The translations under genes were made by a program, and so were the position numbers. From positions 1-64,000 of the forward strand of contig JAFMEA010000005.1 in assembly GCA_017856985.1 (NCBI GenBank): 64,000 bases of DNA, given 5' to 3'. The notes under the pieces are model-generated. The model ran no database searches. It had not been told where the DNA came from and was given only the letters and a program-made list of their open reading frames with translations. Shown piece by piece: positions 1-8,725 of this stretch (position 1 is the first letter of the stretch; each line of letters starts with the position of its first letter). Source of the DNA: Planktomarina sp. GTDB taxonomy: Bacteria > Pseudomonadota > Alphaproteobacteria > Rhodobacterales > Rhodobacteraceae.

Positions 1-440
1 ATGCAGTTGTTTGTTCATCGAATGAACCAAACCGCCCACATATCTCTTCAGATATCATCAATTTCAAATAGCGCGACACAAAAAATAACCGGTTGCGCCT
101 AATAAGTGTAAGCACGCCCTGCTAGCTATGTATCAAATTCGTTGTGGATTCGTTTATTAGCGAACCCAGTAGGGTGCTTCTAAGGTCACCAGTCAGAAGC
201 CGCAAGGTCTTTTTTTAAGAAAATGAACTTTTTCTATAATTAATTTTTATATCCGTAAAATCATACACTTATATTCGCAAAAACATTTGATTAGTTATCA
301 CTGACATCACTATGTCTAAATCAATGCATTACTAATTCTACATATAGAACTTTTGCGAACCGTAACTACTAATGATGCCATCATGGCGAAGCTAATATTG
401 CTCAAAGCTAAATGTAGTTATGAGAGTTAACTGGGTTTCA
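1..440. other. Intergenic leading region without a protein gene
   Basis: No convincing protein gene is seen on either strand before the msrQ stop codon. A short perfect inverted repeat (GTTCAT-CGA-ATGAAC) lies at 13-27. A foldable segment ending in a T-run lies at 88-216 and is listed separately. From about 217 to 440 the sequence is AT-rich and I see nothing else in it. The msrQ gene is transcribed toward this region, so part of it may be its 3' untranslated region. Confidence 0.6.
88..216 (+). ncRNA. Possible structured small RNA ending in a T-run
   Basis: On the plus strand the segment can fold as a nested rod. A closing stem pairs ACC..TTGCG (88-97) with CGCAAGGT (201-208). A middle stem pairs AAGCAC..CCT (110-120) with AGGGTGCTT (171-179). 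A top hairpin pairs GG-A-TTCG with CGAACC (about 146-166). The RNA would end in seven T residues at 210-216. An alternative hairpin, GCTTCT (176-181) with AGAAGC (195-200), competes with the middle stem. A closing stem, a large internal loop and a top hairpin recall the general shape of 6S RNA, but the length is short and no conserved 6S sequence is recognised. No promoter was identified. It could equally be the 3' end of a transcript from outside the window. Confidence 0.25.
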
Positions 441-1046
441 CTACTTTCTAGCCCAAGATCGATACCATTTAGGCATACGCGCCGCAATAAAAGCAATGAT
501 GGCCGCCATGTAGATTAAAGGCTCAAGCTGGAAGCCCTTAGTCAATATTATGTAGTGCAAGCTACCAAGTATAGCAGCCACGTAGACTAAACTGTGTAAC
601 TTGGGCCAAAACCGGCCCAGACTTCGAACTGCCCAATTATTTGAAGTAAGGGCTAGGGGAACTAAAAGTAAGAAACCCAAAAACCCAATGGTAACATAAG
701 GGCGCTTCTTAATATCAGCAAAAATCTGATTGACGCTCTGTAAATCGAGAATAAACCAAGTTAAAAAATGTGCCGTCACATAGGTAAATGCCATAACACC
801 AATCGCACGGCGAAATCTTAAAAGGTTCAAGCCCGTAAATCTCAGGATTGGACTAATTGATAAACCAAAAACCAGAAGGTTTAATGTAAATTTACCAAGC
901 GCCTGCTCGAGTGCCTTAATTGGTTCAGCGCCAAGTCCACCGGTCAAACCTAAATAGAATGTCATTACACCTGGAACTAGTAAAAAAATATATATAACCC
1001 ATACAGGAACTTTACGAAGGCCAGAATTTAGTGCTTGGACAATCAT
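441..1046 (-). CDS. msrQ: MsrQ, heme-binding membrane subunit of methionine sulfoxide reductase
   Basis: This 201-residue integral membrane protein has about six hydrophobic helices and belongs to the ferric-reductase-like YedZ/MsrQ family. It passes electrons from the respiratory chain, through heme b, to the periplasmic molybdoenzyme MsrP, which repairs oxidised methionines in envelope proteins. Candidate heme-ligand histidines are visible at about residue 93 (in YVTAHFLTW) and in the pair KLHSLVYV..LHYII at about 151 and 164. Length is normal for the family. It lies 24 bases downstream of msrP on the same strand, the usual msrPQ order, so the two are almost certainly co-transcribed. Identification rests on family features and the partner gene. 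Confidence 0.93.
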   Translation of the reverse strand: MIVQALNSGLRKVPVWVIYIFLLVPGVMTFYLGLTGGLGAEPIKALEQALGKFTLNLLVFGLSISPILRFTGLNLLRFRRAIGVMAFTYVTAHFLTWFILDLQSVNQIFADIKKRPYVTIGFLGFLLLVPLALTSNNWAVRSLGRFWPKLHSLVYVAAILGSLHYIILTKGFQLEPLIYMAAIIAFIAARMPKWYRSWARK

Positions 1047-1070
1047 TTACTCGATCCGCATTTTGTCTAA

Positions 1071-1973
1071 TTAATACAACTTGTCTAAGTCCATTCCATT
1101 ATAGAGCTGGGCAACTTCATCTTCGTAACCATTAAACATCAAGGTAGGTTTGCGTCTGGCAAATAAGCCTCCACCAATTCTTCGTTCACTAGCCTGCGAC
1201 CAACGCGGATGATCTACAGTTGGATTTACATTGCTGTAAAAACCGTACTCTCTCGGATTAGACATATTCCAACTCGTCTTTGGTTCCATGTCCGTTAGTG
1301 TAATTCTTACAATGGATTTAATTGACTTAAAGCCGTATTTCCAGGGCACTACCAGCCTTATTGGAGCTCCATTTTGATTTGGAATAGGTTTTCCATAAAT
1401 TCCCGTGGCCATCAAAGTCAGGGGATGCATCGCCTCATCAAGCCGTAACCCCTCTCTGTAGGGCCAATCCAAAACATTGTACTTAACACCTGGCATCTCA
1501 TCTGGTCGAAGAGCGGTCTCAAATGAAACATATTTAGCACTCGGTTTAACGCCGACAATATCGAGAATATCTTTAAGTTCATATCCATTCCAGGGGACAA
1601 CCATTGACCAGGCCTCAACGCATCGAAACCTGTAAATTCGCTCCTCTGGAGTTAACCCTGTTAAAAGATCCGGCAAAGAGTAGCGGCCTGGGTTGTCTAC
1701 CATACCGTCCACAACTATCGACCATCCGTTAGTGCTCAGCAGATGTGCATTAGCAGCTGGATCGCCTTTTCCGGTACCAAACTCATAATAATTATTATAA
1801 TTAGTGATGTCGTCCCAGCTATTTGGCGCGAGCACCTCAGCCGAGCTGGGCGCCGCTATCGTTCCAAAAACTCCTGAACATAAAGCCCCAGAAACAATTT
1901 GACGTCTGCTTAGCCAAAACGGCTCAGGTGTTATTTCACAATTTAATAGATTATTTTTCCAACCGTTTGCCAT
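1071..1973 (-). CDS. msrP: MsrP, periplasmic molybdopterin methionine sulfoxide reductase catalytic subunit
   Basis: This 300-residue protein of the YedY/MsrP (sulfite-oxidase-like) family reduces both stereoisomers of protein-bound methionine sulfoxide in the periplasm. A twin-arginine signal (SRRQIVSG, about residues 22-29) followed by a hydrophobic stretch fits Tat export with cofactor already bound. The molybdenum-ligand cysteine is Cys118 in YRFRCVEAW. The start has an AAAGGA Shine-Dalgarno sequence 8 bases upstream. It is followed by its membrane partner msrQ. The nearby clpB gene, reading the same way, is a separate protein-quality gene and may be coincidental. Confidence 0.95.
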   Translation of the reverse strand: MANGWKNNLLNCEITPEPFWLSRRQIVSGALCSGVFGTIAAPSSAEVLAPNSWDDITNYNNYYEFGTGKGDPAANAHLLSTNGWSIVVDGMVDNPGRYSLPDLLTGLTPEERIYRFRCVEAWSMVVPWNGYELKDILDIVGVKPSAKYVSFETALRPDEMPGVKYNVLDWPYREGLRLDEAMHPLTLMATGIYGKPIPNQNGAPIRLVVPWKYGFKSIKSIVRITLTDMEPKTSWNMSNPREYGFYSNVNPTVDHPRWSQASERRIGGGLFARRKPTLMFNGYEDEVAQLYNGMDLDKLY

Positions 1974-2062
1974 ACAATTAATCCTTTCAATAGCCTATAA
2001 CTAGTACGAAAGTAACTCTGAGCCAATGCGTCCATAATGAGGTTTCAATTCATTTTAAAAGC

Positions 2063-4672
2063 TTAATGAACCATAAGCTTTTTTTGTGGCACGCGGGAAG
2101 ATGAGCTGAGGCGATCACCAACAATTAATCCATCCGGGCCAACCATAATAGGAACACTATCACCATCCACAACTTCATTCGCCAAAAGCATCTCAGCGAG
2201 TTGGTTTTGAAGTGTCCTTTGTATAACGCGTTTGAGTGGTCGCGCCCCGAATGCCGGGTCATATCCTTCATCCGCAAGCCATTCTTTGGAAGCTTGGTCC
2301 AGATTTAAGGTAATATTGCGGTGGGCTAATCGATCAGTTAGACGCTCCAACTGGACATCCACGATGCCATTCATCTCATTGCGGCTCAACCGATCAAAAA
2401 TGATAGTCTCATCCAAACGGTTCAAGAATTCAGGTCGAAAATGACGCTGCACGGCATCCATAACTTCACGTTGAGCATCAGAAACGTCAGATCCATCCGG
2501 AAGTTGGCTCAGTGCCAGCGCTCCTAGGTTGCTAGTCAGAATGATTATAGTTTGCTTAAAGTCGACAGTTCTACCCTGACCATCGGTCAGTACACCATCA
2601 TCCATGACTTGAAGCAAAATATTAAATACATCTGGATGAGCTTTTTCTACCTCATCAAACAGGACTACCTGGTATGGACGTCGTCTGACGGCCTCCGTAA
2701 GAACGCCACCCTCCTCATAACCAACATACCCGGGAGGAGCTCCAATCAGTCTAGCAACATTATGCTTTTCCATAAATTCAGACATGTCAATTCTCACCAT
2801 GGCATTGTCATCATCAAATAAAAAGTTAGCCACCGCCTTGGTCAGCTCTGTCTTCCCAACCCCTGTTGGACCAAGAAACAAGAAGCTACCTAAGGGCTGG
2901 CTCTCATCATTAAGTCCCGCCCGTGCACGACGTACAGCATTGGATACTGCATGCACCGCTGAGTGCTGGCCGATGACACGCAAATGCAACTCATCTTCCA
3001 TCCGCAGCAATTTATCCCGCTCGCCTTCTAACATCCGTGATGTTGGGATGCCTGTCCAACGTTCAACCACTCCAGCAATTTGATCCGGCCATACAGCTTC
3101 TTCAACCATTTTTTCTTCATCTAATTCCGCTGCAGATAATTTCTTTTCTAGTCCTGGAATCACCCCATAGGAAAGCTCACCCGCTTTTGCTAGATTGCCA
3201 TCTCGCTTGGCTTTGTCTAGATCAGCACGAGCACGATCTAGGATTTCTTTAAGGTCCCGAGCCGCTGCTAACTTGGCCCGCTCAGCTTGCCACTGCCCAG
3301 TTAACTCACTTGCCCGTTCCTGAAGCACAGCTAGTTTTTTCTGAAGTTTTAATAGACGGTTTTTAGAGTCGTCATCGTCTTCTGTTTTCAGCGCTTCCGC
3401 CTCAATCTTCTTTTGCAAAATCTCTCGATCAAGTGCATCCAGTTCTTCAGGCTTACTGTCCACCTGCATCCGCAAACGGCTGGCCGCCTCGTCCATCAAA
3501 TCAATAGCCTTATCAGGCAAAAACCGATCTGTAATGTAGCGATGAGATAGCTGTGCTGACGCAACTAAAGCCGCATCAGCAATTCGCACACCATGATGTA
3601 GTTCATACTTCTCTTTAATTCCTCGAAGAATTGAGACTGTATCATTGACTGTAGGCTCATCAACCACGATTGGTTGGAACCTACGAGCAAGTGCTGCATC
3701 TTTCTCAACATATCTTCGATATTCAGTCAAAGTTGTAGCACCAATGCAGTGTAATTCACCCCGAGCCAAAGCAGGTTTAATAAGGTTCGCCGCATCCATT
3801 GCGCCGTCACCTTTCCCTGCCCCAACGAGCGTATGCATCTCGTCAATAAAAAGAATAATCCCTCCCATTGCAGCAGTCATTTCATTCAATACTGCTTTCA
3901 AACGTTCTTCAAATTCACCACGGTACTTGGCTCCAGCAATTAAGGCCCCCATGTCTAAAGCAAGTAACCGCTTATTACGGAGGCTCTCAGGGACGTCACC
4001 ATTTACAATCCTGAGGGCCATTCCCTCTGCGATTGCTGTCTTGCCCACACCAGCCTCCCCAATCAAAACAGGATTATTTTTAGTTCTGCGCGAAAGGACT
4101 TGCATTGCACGCCTAATTTCTTCGTCACGCCCTATAATAGGATCAATTTTACCTTCTCGCGCACGCGCGGTGAGATCCTGTGCATATTTATTTAGGGCTT
4201 CATAACTATCCTCAGCATTTGCCTTATCTGCAGTACGACCTTGTCGAATATTATTAATTTCTTCATGGACATTGTGAGCTAAGACCTCCCCAGAATCTAA
4301 TGCCTCTTTCGCTTTGGATTTCACTGTACAAAGGGCAAGAAAAAGATGTTCTACTGGCACAAAACTATCACCTGCTTTATTGGCGATTTTTTCAGCCTCC
4401 AGCAGAACCTTGTTCAGCGTGCTGTCTGGGTGAAGTTGAGAAATACCAGTGACTTTTGCAATTTTTGAGAGGTTAATTTCGAGGATGTCCATTACACGAA
4501 CCAAATTTGCCCCTGAGCGCGAAATCAAATTTCTGGATAAACCCTCCGGGTCATCCAATAATGCTTTTAATAAATGCTCGGGTCCTAAACGCCCGTGACT
4601 TTCTCTTTCAGCAATAGTTTGTGCGGCCTGAATCGACCCACGCGATCTTTCCGTGAATTTTTCTAAATTCAT
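2063..4672 (-). CDS. clpB: ClpB, protein disaggregase (Hsp100 AAA+ chaperone)
   Basis: ClpB is a hexameric ATPase that, with DnaK, pulls aggregated proteins apart after heat or oxidative stress. The 869-residue product has the Clp N-domain (about 1-145), a first AAA+ module with Walker A GEAGVGKT and Walker [10 protein letters not shown], a long coiled-coil middle domain (about 400-530), and a second AAA+ module with GPTGVGKTE and [12 protein letters not shown]. It ends in a ClpB-type small domain and lacks the zinc finger and ClpP loop of proteolytic Clp ATPases. I place the start at 4672 ([10 protein letters not shown]), preceded by AGAGGATAGG. A reading frame 16 codons longer exists but has no ribosome site and no family similarity. 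It is transcribed away from pyrF. A sigma-32 promoter was looked for and not convincingly found. Confidence 0.97.
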   Translation of the reverse strand: MNLEKFTERSRGSIQAAQTIAERESHGRLGPEHLLKALLDDPEGLSRNLISRSGANLVRVMDILEINLSKIAKVTGISQLHPDSTLNKVLLEAEKIANKAGDSFVPVEHLFLALCTVKSKAKEALDSGEVLAHNVHEEINNIRQGRTADKANAEDSYEALNKYAQDLTARAREGKIDPIIGRDEEIRRAMQVLSRRTKNNPVLIGEAGVGKTAIAEGMALRIVNGDVPESLRNKRLLALDMGALIAGAKYRGEFEERLKAVLNEMTAAMGGIILFIDEMHTLVGAGKGDGAMDAANLIKPALARGELHCIGATTLTEYRRYVEKDAALARRFQPIVVDEPTVNDTVSILRGIKEKYELHHGVRIADAALVASAQLSHRYITDRFLPDKAIDLMDEAASRLRMQVDSKPEELDALDREILQKKIEAEALKTEDDDDSKNRLLKLQKKLAVLQERASELTGQWQAERAKLAAARDLKEILDRARADLDKAKRDGNLAKAGELSYGVIPGLEKKLSAAELDEEKMVEEAVWPDQIAGVVERWTGIPTSRMLEGERDKLLRMEDELHLRVIGQHSAVHAVSNAVRRARAGLNDESQPLGSFLFLGPTGVGKTELTKAVANFLFDDDNAMVRIDMSEFMEKHNVARLIGAPPGYVGYEEGGVLTEAVRRRPYQVVLFDEVEKAHPDVFNILLQVMDDGVLTDGQGRTVDFKQTIIILTSNLGALALSQLPDGSDVSDAQREVMDAVQRHFRPEFLNRLDETIIFDRLSRNEMNGIVDVQLERLTDRLAHRNITLNLDQASKEWLADEGYDPAFGARPLKRVIQRTLQNQLAEMLLANEVVDGDSVPIMVGPDGLIVGDRLSSSSRVPQKKLMVH

Positions 4673-4913
4673 TGAACCTATCCTCTGACTACTTGAACCT
4701 GAACGGTAGTACCCAACCAAGCAAAGTATTAACGTAACTATCTGTGTAGTTGGGTATAAAAGACAGCAACGGCAAGGGTGGTTATAACAAAATGTATATC
4801 TAAGTTTTACTAAATTGCTGACGGCGTTATCAAAAAGGTCGTGTAAACATAGTTCTCTTCCTGCTTGTACCGGGGACCCTACGTAGTAATAACCAACAAT
4901 ATAATGCTTAACG

Positions 4914-4942
4914 TTGACCAGATTAATCTGAATTATTATTTA
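4914..4942 (+). promoter_or_regulatory. Likely sigma-70 promoter of pyrF with a palindrome in the spacer
   Basis: TTGACC (4914-4919) and TATTTA (4937-4942) are separated by exactly 17 bases, a good housekeeping-promoter match 26 bases before the pyrF start codon. A perfect 12-base palindrome, CAGATTAATCTG (4919-4930), overlaps the spacer and could be an operator. The rest of the 4673-4967 divergent gap holds nothing else I can support. Confidence 0.5.
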
Positions 4943-4967
4943 GCAATCAAACATTTTGGAGGTGACT

Positions 4968-5663
4968 TTGGCAGACGATAGATTGATTGTCGCAATGGAT
5001 GTAGCAGACGCCATATCAGCGCTAAAATTAGCCCAACAACTTGGTGATGCTGTCAGCTTTTATAAAATTGGACTTGGCATGCTGACCACCGGCGGACTCG
5101 CGTTGGCAAACGAGCTTAAACAAGAAATGGGGAAACGTATCTTTCTGGATATGAAAATCTTTGACATCGGGGCAACAGTCGAAAAGGCCGTACGTGGACT
5201 GACAAGCTTTGATTTAGATTTTTTAACCGTTCACGGTGATCCCAACATTGTAAAAGCTGCCAAAGAGGGCGCCAGTGGTAAAAAAACTAAGATCTTGGCC
5301 GTCACCATTCTCACATCACTTGATAGAACAGATCTTGATGCGGCATTAATAAAGTCAGGGAAGCTTTCTGACTTAGTGGTTGAACGCGCAGGTAAAGCCT
5401 TTGATGCGGGCGCAGACGGCGTAATCGCCAGTCCACAAGAAGCCGCACTGGTACGTGCGTTGCCTGAAGCTGAAGGAAAGCTGATTGTTGCCCCTGGTAT
5501 TCGCCCCCTTGGGTCAGAATCAGGAGACCAAAAGCGTATCACCACCCCAGCTATGGCAATTACAAATGGTGCAGACCATATCGTGATTGGGCGCCCAATC
5601 TGGTCTGCACCATCCCCACTTGCTTCTACAATGGAGATCCTTTCAGAAATAAGTAATTTATAG
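4968..5663 (+). CDS. pyrF: PyrF, orotidine 5'-phosphate decarboxylase
   Basis: PyrF catalyses the last step of UMP synthesis, decarboxylating OMP in the cytoplasm. The 231-residue protein is a single TIM barrel with the catalytic Asp-Lys-Asp signature in FLDMKIFDIGATV, the phosphate-binding region near VAPGIRP, and the C-terminal IVIGRPI motif. Length is normal. I choose a TTG start at 4968 because GGAGG (4958-4962) lies five bases before it. An in-frame TTG at 4956 and GTG at 4962 precede or overlap that ribosome site and are unlikely. A good promoter lies just upstream, so it is probably expressed on its own. Confidence 0.95.
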   Translation: MADDRLIVAMDVADAISALKLAQQLGDAVSFYKIGLGMLTTGGLALANELKQEMGKRIFLDMKIFDIGATVEKAVRGLTSFDLDFLTVHGDPNIVKAAKEGASGKKTKILAVTILTSLDRTDLDAALIKSGKLSDLVVERAGKAFDAGADGVIASPQEAALVRALPEAEGKLIVAPGIRPLGSESGDQKRITTPAMAITNGADHIVIGRPIWSAPSPLASTMEILSEISNL

Positions 5664-5746
5664 GTGTAAAGCTTTTAGTCCATCATACTTTTTAGATTCC
5701 GCTTCACCCCGTGGACGCGAACTGACTTCCCCTATATCCTAAGTGC

Positions 5747-7003
5747 ATGCCAGCGATTTGTAGAGACTGTCTCACAACCTTTGAAACTACCCCACCGCGG
5801 TGCTCAAATTGTGGGCGCCCTCAGATATTGGCACATCCAGAACTTTTTTCACTTTCTATAGCACACATGGATTGCGATGCCTTCTACGCTTCTGTCGAAA
5901 AACGTGACAACCCACAACTGGCCAACAAACCAGTAATAATAGGTGGAGGACGCCGAGGGGTAGTCAGTACAGCCTGTTACGTGGCCCGAGTACGAGGGGT
6001 CAAGTCAGCTATGCCGATGTATCAAGCACTCAAACTTTGTCCAGACGCAGTGGTTGTGCGTCCTAGGATGGATGAATATGTAAAAACCAGTAAAGAAATT
6101 AGAAAAATAATGCAGGATCTAACGCCTGACATCGAACCACTTTCTCTTGACGAAGCCTTTATAGACATGACGGGTACAACCAAACTGCATGGAGCGCCTC
6201 CTGCAGTAATGCTCGCAAAGCTAATTAACCGAATGCAAGACGAACTTGGCCTCACAGGCTCGATTGGGTTATCTCACAATAAGTTTCTAGCAAAGGTGGC
6301 GAGCGATCTCGAAAAACCACGCGGATATTCTGTGATTGGGGTTGCCGAAACAGCTGAGTTTTTACAAAATAAACCTATTAGCCTGATCTGGGGCGTCGGA
6401 AGCGTCTCGCAGGATGCATTGGATAAAGCCGGGATCCGAGTATTTAAAGATCTTTTGCGATGGGATCGTAGAGATCTCTCTGTTCGGTTTGGATCGCTTG
6501 GCGACAGGCTCTGGCACCTAGCTCGCGGACAAGACCGCAGACGCGTGACTGCGAATGCAGCTATTAAAAGCATCTCAAATGAAACAACATTCTCAGAGGA
6601 TACGTCAAATCCCGATATATTGGATGGACATATATGGAGGTTGGCCGAAAAGGTTAGCGACCGAGCCAAGGCTCGAGATCTTGCTGGTGGCGTTGTCACT
6701 CTTAAACTAAAACGGGCAGATCATAGTTTGCTATCACGTAGGCTGTCACTTCGTGAGCCAACGCAAATTGCTGATCGTATTTATCGCACTGCACGCAACT
6801 TATTTGATCAAACAAGCCATGCTGGGTCATACCGGCTTATAGGCGTGGGTATTTCAAACTTGGTGAGTGAGACCAACAGCCACCTCACTGGTGACTTACT
6901 TGATCCAAATGAACGAAATCGGGCCAAAGCTGAAAGAGCAACTGACGAGATAAGAGCAAAGTTTGGCAGTGGGTCTATAGTCAAAGGTCGCTCTTTGCGT
7001 TGA
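5747..7003 (+). CDS. dinB: DinB, DNA polymerase IV with N-terminal zinc-ribbon extension
   Basis: This 418-residue Y-family translesion polymerase copies past damaged template bases at low fidelity. The palm carries the catalytic acidic residues in MDCDAFYASVEK (residues 41-52) and SLDEAFID (about 134-141). Thumb, helix-hairpin-helix and little-finger regions follow. The first 30 residues hold two Cys pairs, CRDC and CSNC, which look like a small zinc ribbon placed before the polymerase fold. That extension makes it longer than E. coli DinB (about 350) and is known from some alphaproteobacterial DinB proteins. The C-terminus lacks a clear beta-clamp pentapeptide that I can point to. It is convergent with the next gene, with one base between stop codons. 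Confidence 0.95.
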   Translation: MPAICRDCLTTFETTPPRCSNCGRPQILAHPELFSLSIAHMDCDAFYASVEKRDNPQLANKPVIIGGGRRGVVSTACYVARVRGVKSAMPMYQALKLCPDAVVVRPRMDEYVKTSKEIRKIMQDLTPDIEPLSLDEAFIDMTGTTKLHGAPPAVMLAKLINRMQDELGLTGSIGLSHNKFLAKVASDLEKPRGYSVIGVAETAEFLQNKPISLIWGVGSVSQDALDKAGIRVFKDLLRWDRRDLSVRFGSLGDRLWHLARGQDRRRVTANAAIKSISNETTFSEDTSNPDILDGHIWRLAEKVSDRAKARDLAGGVVTLKLKRADHSLLSRRLSLREPTQIADRIYRTARNLFDQTSHAGSYRLIGVGISNLVSETNSHLTGDLLDPNERNRAKAERATDEIRAKFGSGSIVKGRSLR

Positions 7004-7004
7004 G

Positions 7005-7865
7005 CTACTCAGCGGCTAACTTATCCTCGTTAACATCCATTTGAATAATTTTAGCAATCACGTCACTCAAAGTTATCTGAAATTCAGAAAAATTAGATAG
7101 TTTTTCAATTGTTGCTTCGTTCATGTAGAGACTACGATCAATTTCCACCTGTATGACATGCTGGTTTTGCTGGGGTTTTCCGTATTTTTGACTAGTATAA
7201 GCGCCTGCAAAGGGTACATTTCTTGAGACACGAAATCCACTTTCAGAAAATGCCATATGTACCTGATCTACTACATTTCGGCTCGCGGCAGCTCCAAACC
7301 GGTCCCCCAAAACAATCTGAGGCGGAGCCGTTTCCCGTAATTCTAAATTTACAGACTGGTGGGGCATAGAGTGACAGTCAATAAGTACAGCATGGCCAAA
7401 TTTTTTTCTTGTAGCATCAAGTATGTTTTGCAAACACTGATGATAAGGATACCAAAAGTTCAACAACCGCTCTTTGGCCTCATCCAAATTTATCTTATCA
7501 CTGTAAATCGATTTATTTTTTGAAACCAGACGCGGTACCACCCCAAAGCCAGATAATGACCTTCCATTTTTTCCCCCAAGAAACTTAGCGCCTTGGATTA
7601 ATATGGGATCTAGGTCTCCAGGATCTCGGTTAAGATCAACAAAAGCTCGCGGAACATTTGCCACCAAAAGTGGAGCGCCAAAACTAGGCACAGAATTAAA
7701 TAACTCATCAACAAAAGCGTCTTCAGATGTCCGTATGGTAAGCGGATCAAGTATGACGGACTCTAAAAACTTTGTAGAATATAGCCGTCCAGAGTGAGGC
7801 GATGCGAATACTATGCTGCTCCGGAGTTCTGAGGGTGATATGAGTTTGAATGTAGCAATTGTCAT
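7005..7865 (-). CDS. N-formylglutamate amidohydrolase family protein
   Basis: This 286-residue protein belongs to the N-formylglutamate amidohydrolase (HutG-like, FGase) family, zinc hydrolases of a carboxypeptidase-like fold. Family motifs visible are FASPHSG near the N-terminus, VPRAFVDLNRDP, and the metal-site sequence LIDCHSMP. The classical role is hydrolysis of formylglutamate at the end of histidine degradation. No other hut gene is nearby, so the substrate here is uncertain, and other N-acyl amino acids are possible. It converges on dinB with one base between the stops. Confidence 0.85.
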   Translation of the reverse strand: MTIATFKLISPSELRSSIVFASPHSGRLYSTKFLESVILDPLTIRTSEDAFVDELFNSVPSFGAPLLVANVPRAFVDLNRDPGDLDPILIQGAKFLGGKNGRSLSGFGVVPRLVSKNKSIYSDKINLDEAKERLLNFWYPYHQCLQNILDATRKKFGHAVLIDCHSMPHQSVNLELRETAPPQIVLGDRFGAAASRNVVDQVHMAFSESGFRVSRNVPFAGAYTSQKYGKPQQNQHVIQVEIDRSLYMNEATIEKLSNFSEFQITLSDVIAKIIQMDVNEDKLAAE

Positions 7866-8062
7866 GATAATAATGTAACATGTTTCAAGTATTTAGGAAG
7901 TATTTGGTTCATAAAAATTATAAAAATAACTTCTGCCTCGCTATTTCGGCGCCATTACTCAATTTTGACTTGAAGACTCGTCACCTGCTGCATATACGGC
8001 CGCTACTGATACGATTGCACGCGTCTTTTATTATTGCGCTGTGGGCTTTGTATCGGTTCAAC

Positions 8063-8137
8063 GGGCGCGTAGCTCAGCGGTAGAGCACTTCGTTGACATC
8101 GAAGGGGTCACTGGTTCGATCCCAGTCGTGCCCACCA
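8063..8137 (+). tRNA. tRNA-Val (GAC)
   Basis: A complete cloverleaf is present. The acceptor GGGCGCG pairs with CGTGCCC (one G-T pair). The D-stem GCTC/GAGC, anticodon stem CTTCG/CGAAG with loop TTGACAT (anticodon GAC) and T-arm ACTGG-TTCGATC-CCAGT are all intact. The CCA end is encoded (8135-8137). Confidence 0.97.
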
Positions 8138-8187
8138 CGTAATTTAACTAGGGCTTAACCGCAGCCCAGTTTTGAAGGAAAAGACCA

Positions 8188-8313
8188 ATGAAGGTCAAGA
8201 ACTCGCTTCGCTCGCTTAAGGGCCGCCACCGTGACTGTCGTGTAGTGCGCCGTAAAGGCCGCGTTTACGTAATTAATAAAACCCAGCCGCGGTTTAAGGC
8301 ACGTCAGGGTTAG
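8188..8313 (+). CDS. rpmJ: RpmJ, 50S ribosomal protein L36 (bL36)
   Basis: This 41-residue, highly basic protein begins [14 protein letters not shown] and ends [13 protein letters not shown], matching the bL36 family of the large ribosomal subunit. It has a single cysteine (Cys18), so it is the form without the four-residue zinc site, as is usual in alphaproteobacteria. A GAAGGAAAAG ribosome site precedes the ATG. It follows tRNA-Val by 50 bases and is followed by a hairpin terminator, so it is probably expressed from the tRNA-proximal region as a short unit. Confidence 0.96.
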   Translation: MKVKNSLRSLKGRHRDCRVVRRKGRVYVINKTQPRFKARQG

Positions 8314-8333
8314 TAATTATAACGTCACGTTTC

Positions 8334-8364
8334 AAAAGAGCCATCCAAATAGATGGCCTTTTAA
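8334..8364 (+). terminator. Rho-independent terminator of rpmJ
   Basis: GCCATC (8340-8345) pairs with GATGGC (8352-8357) around a six-base loop, flanked by an A-rich left side and TTTT on the right, 26 bases after the rpmJ stop. Confidence 0.75.
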
Positions 8365-8725
8365 ATTACAAAATACAGCAAGATATTGCTTTAATTTATA
8401 ATTAGCCGAACGTCCACTAATCCTCACTTATTCAGCAATCTTTTGGTAATGTCCTAACACCTATAAATTAATCAGGGCGTTAAATTTTGAAAAGTTGTCG
8501 CCTAAATTCCGCGCATTACAACTAAGTAAAGCCAAAACAAAATCAGATCTGCCAAACCAATCACAATATTCTTTCAAATGCCAAATCCAGCAACCCTCAG
8601 ATGAACTGCGGTTGGATAGGATGGCCAGGCCTCACGGCAGATCAATCAGTAGCTTTACGCACAAAGATCACATTTAAAAAAACGGATAATTACCGGGGAG
8701 TAAAGTTTAAAAACTCTGGAAATCT
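8365..8725. other. Intergenic region without a recognised gene
   Basis: This stretch lies between the rpmJ terminator and the 3' end of the convergent formate dehydrogenase gene. I translated the minus strand of 8490-8700 in three frames and found frequent stops. The plus frames give only low-complexity peptides. No RNA gene or terminator for the dehydrogenase was found. Confidence 0.6.

Noticed and set aside
4673..4800. Sigma-32 promoter for clpB
   Set aside because: CTTG-like sequences exist on the minus strand, but none has a matching -10 box at acceptable spacing.
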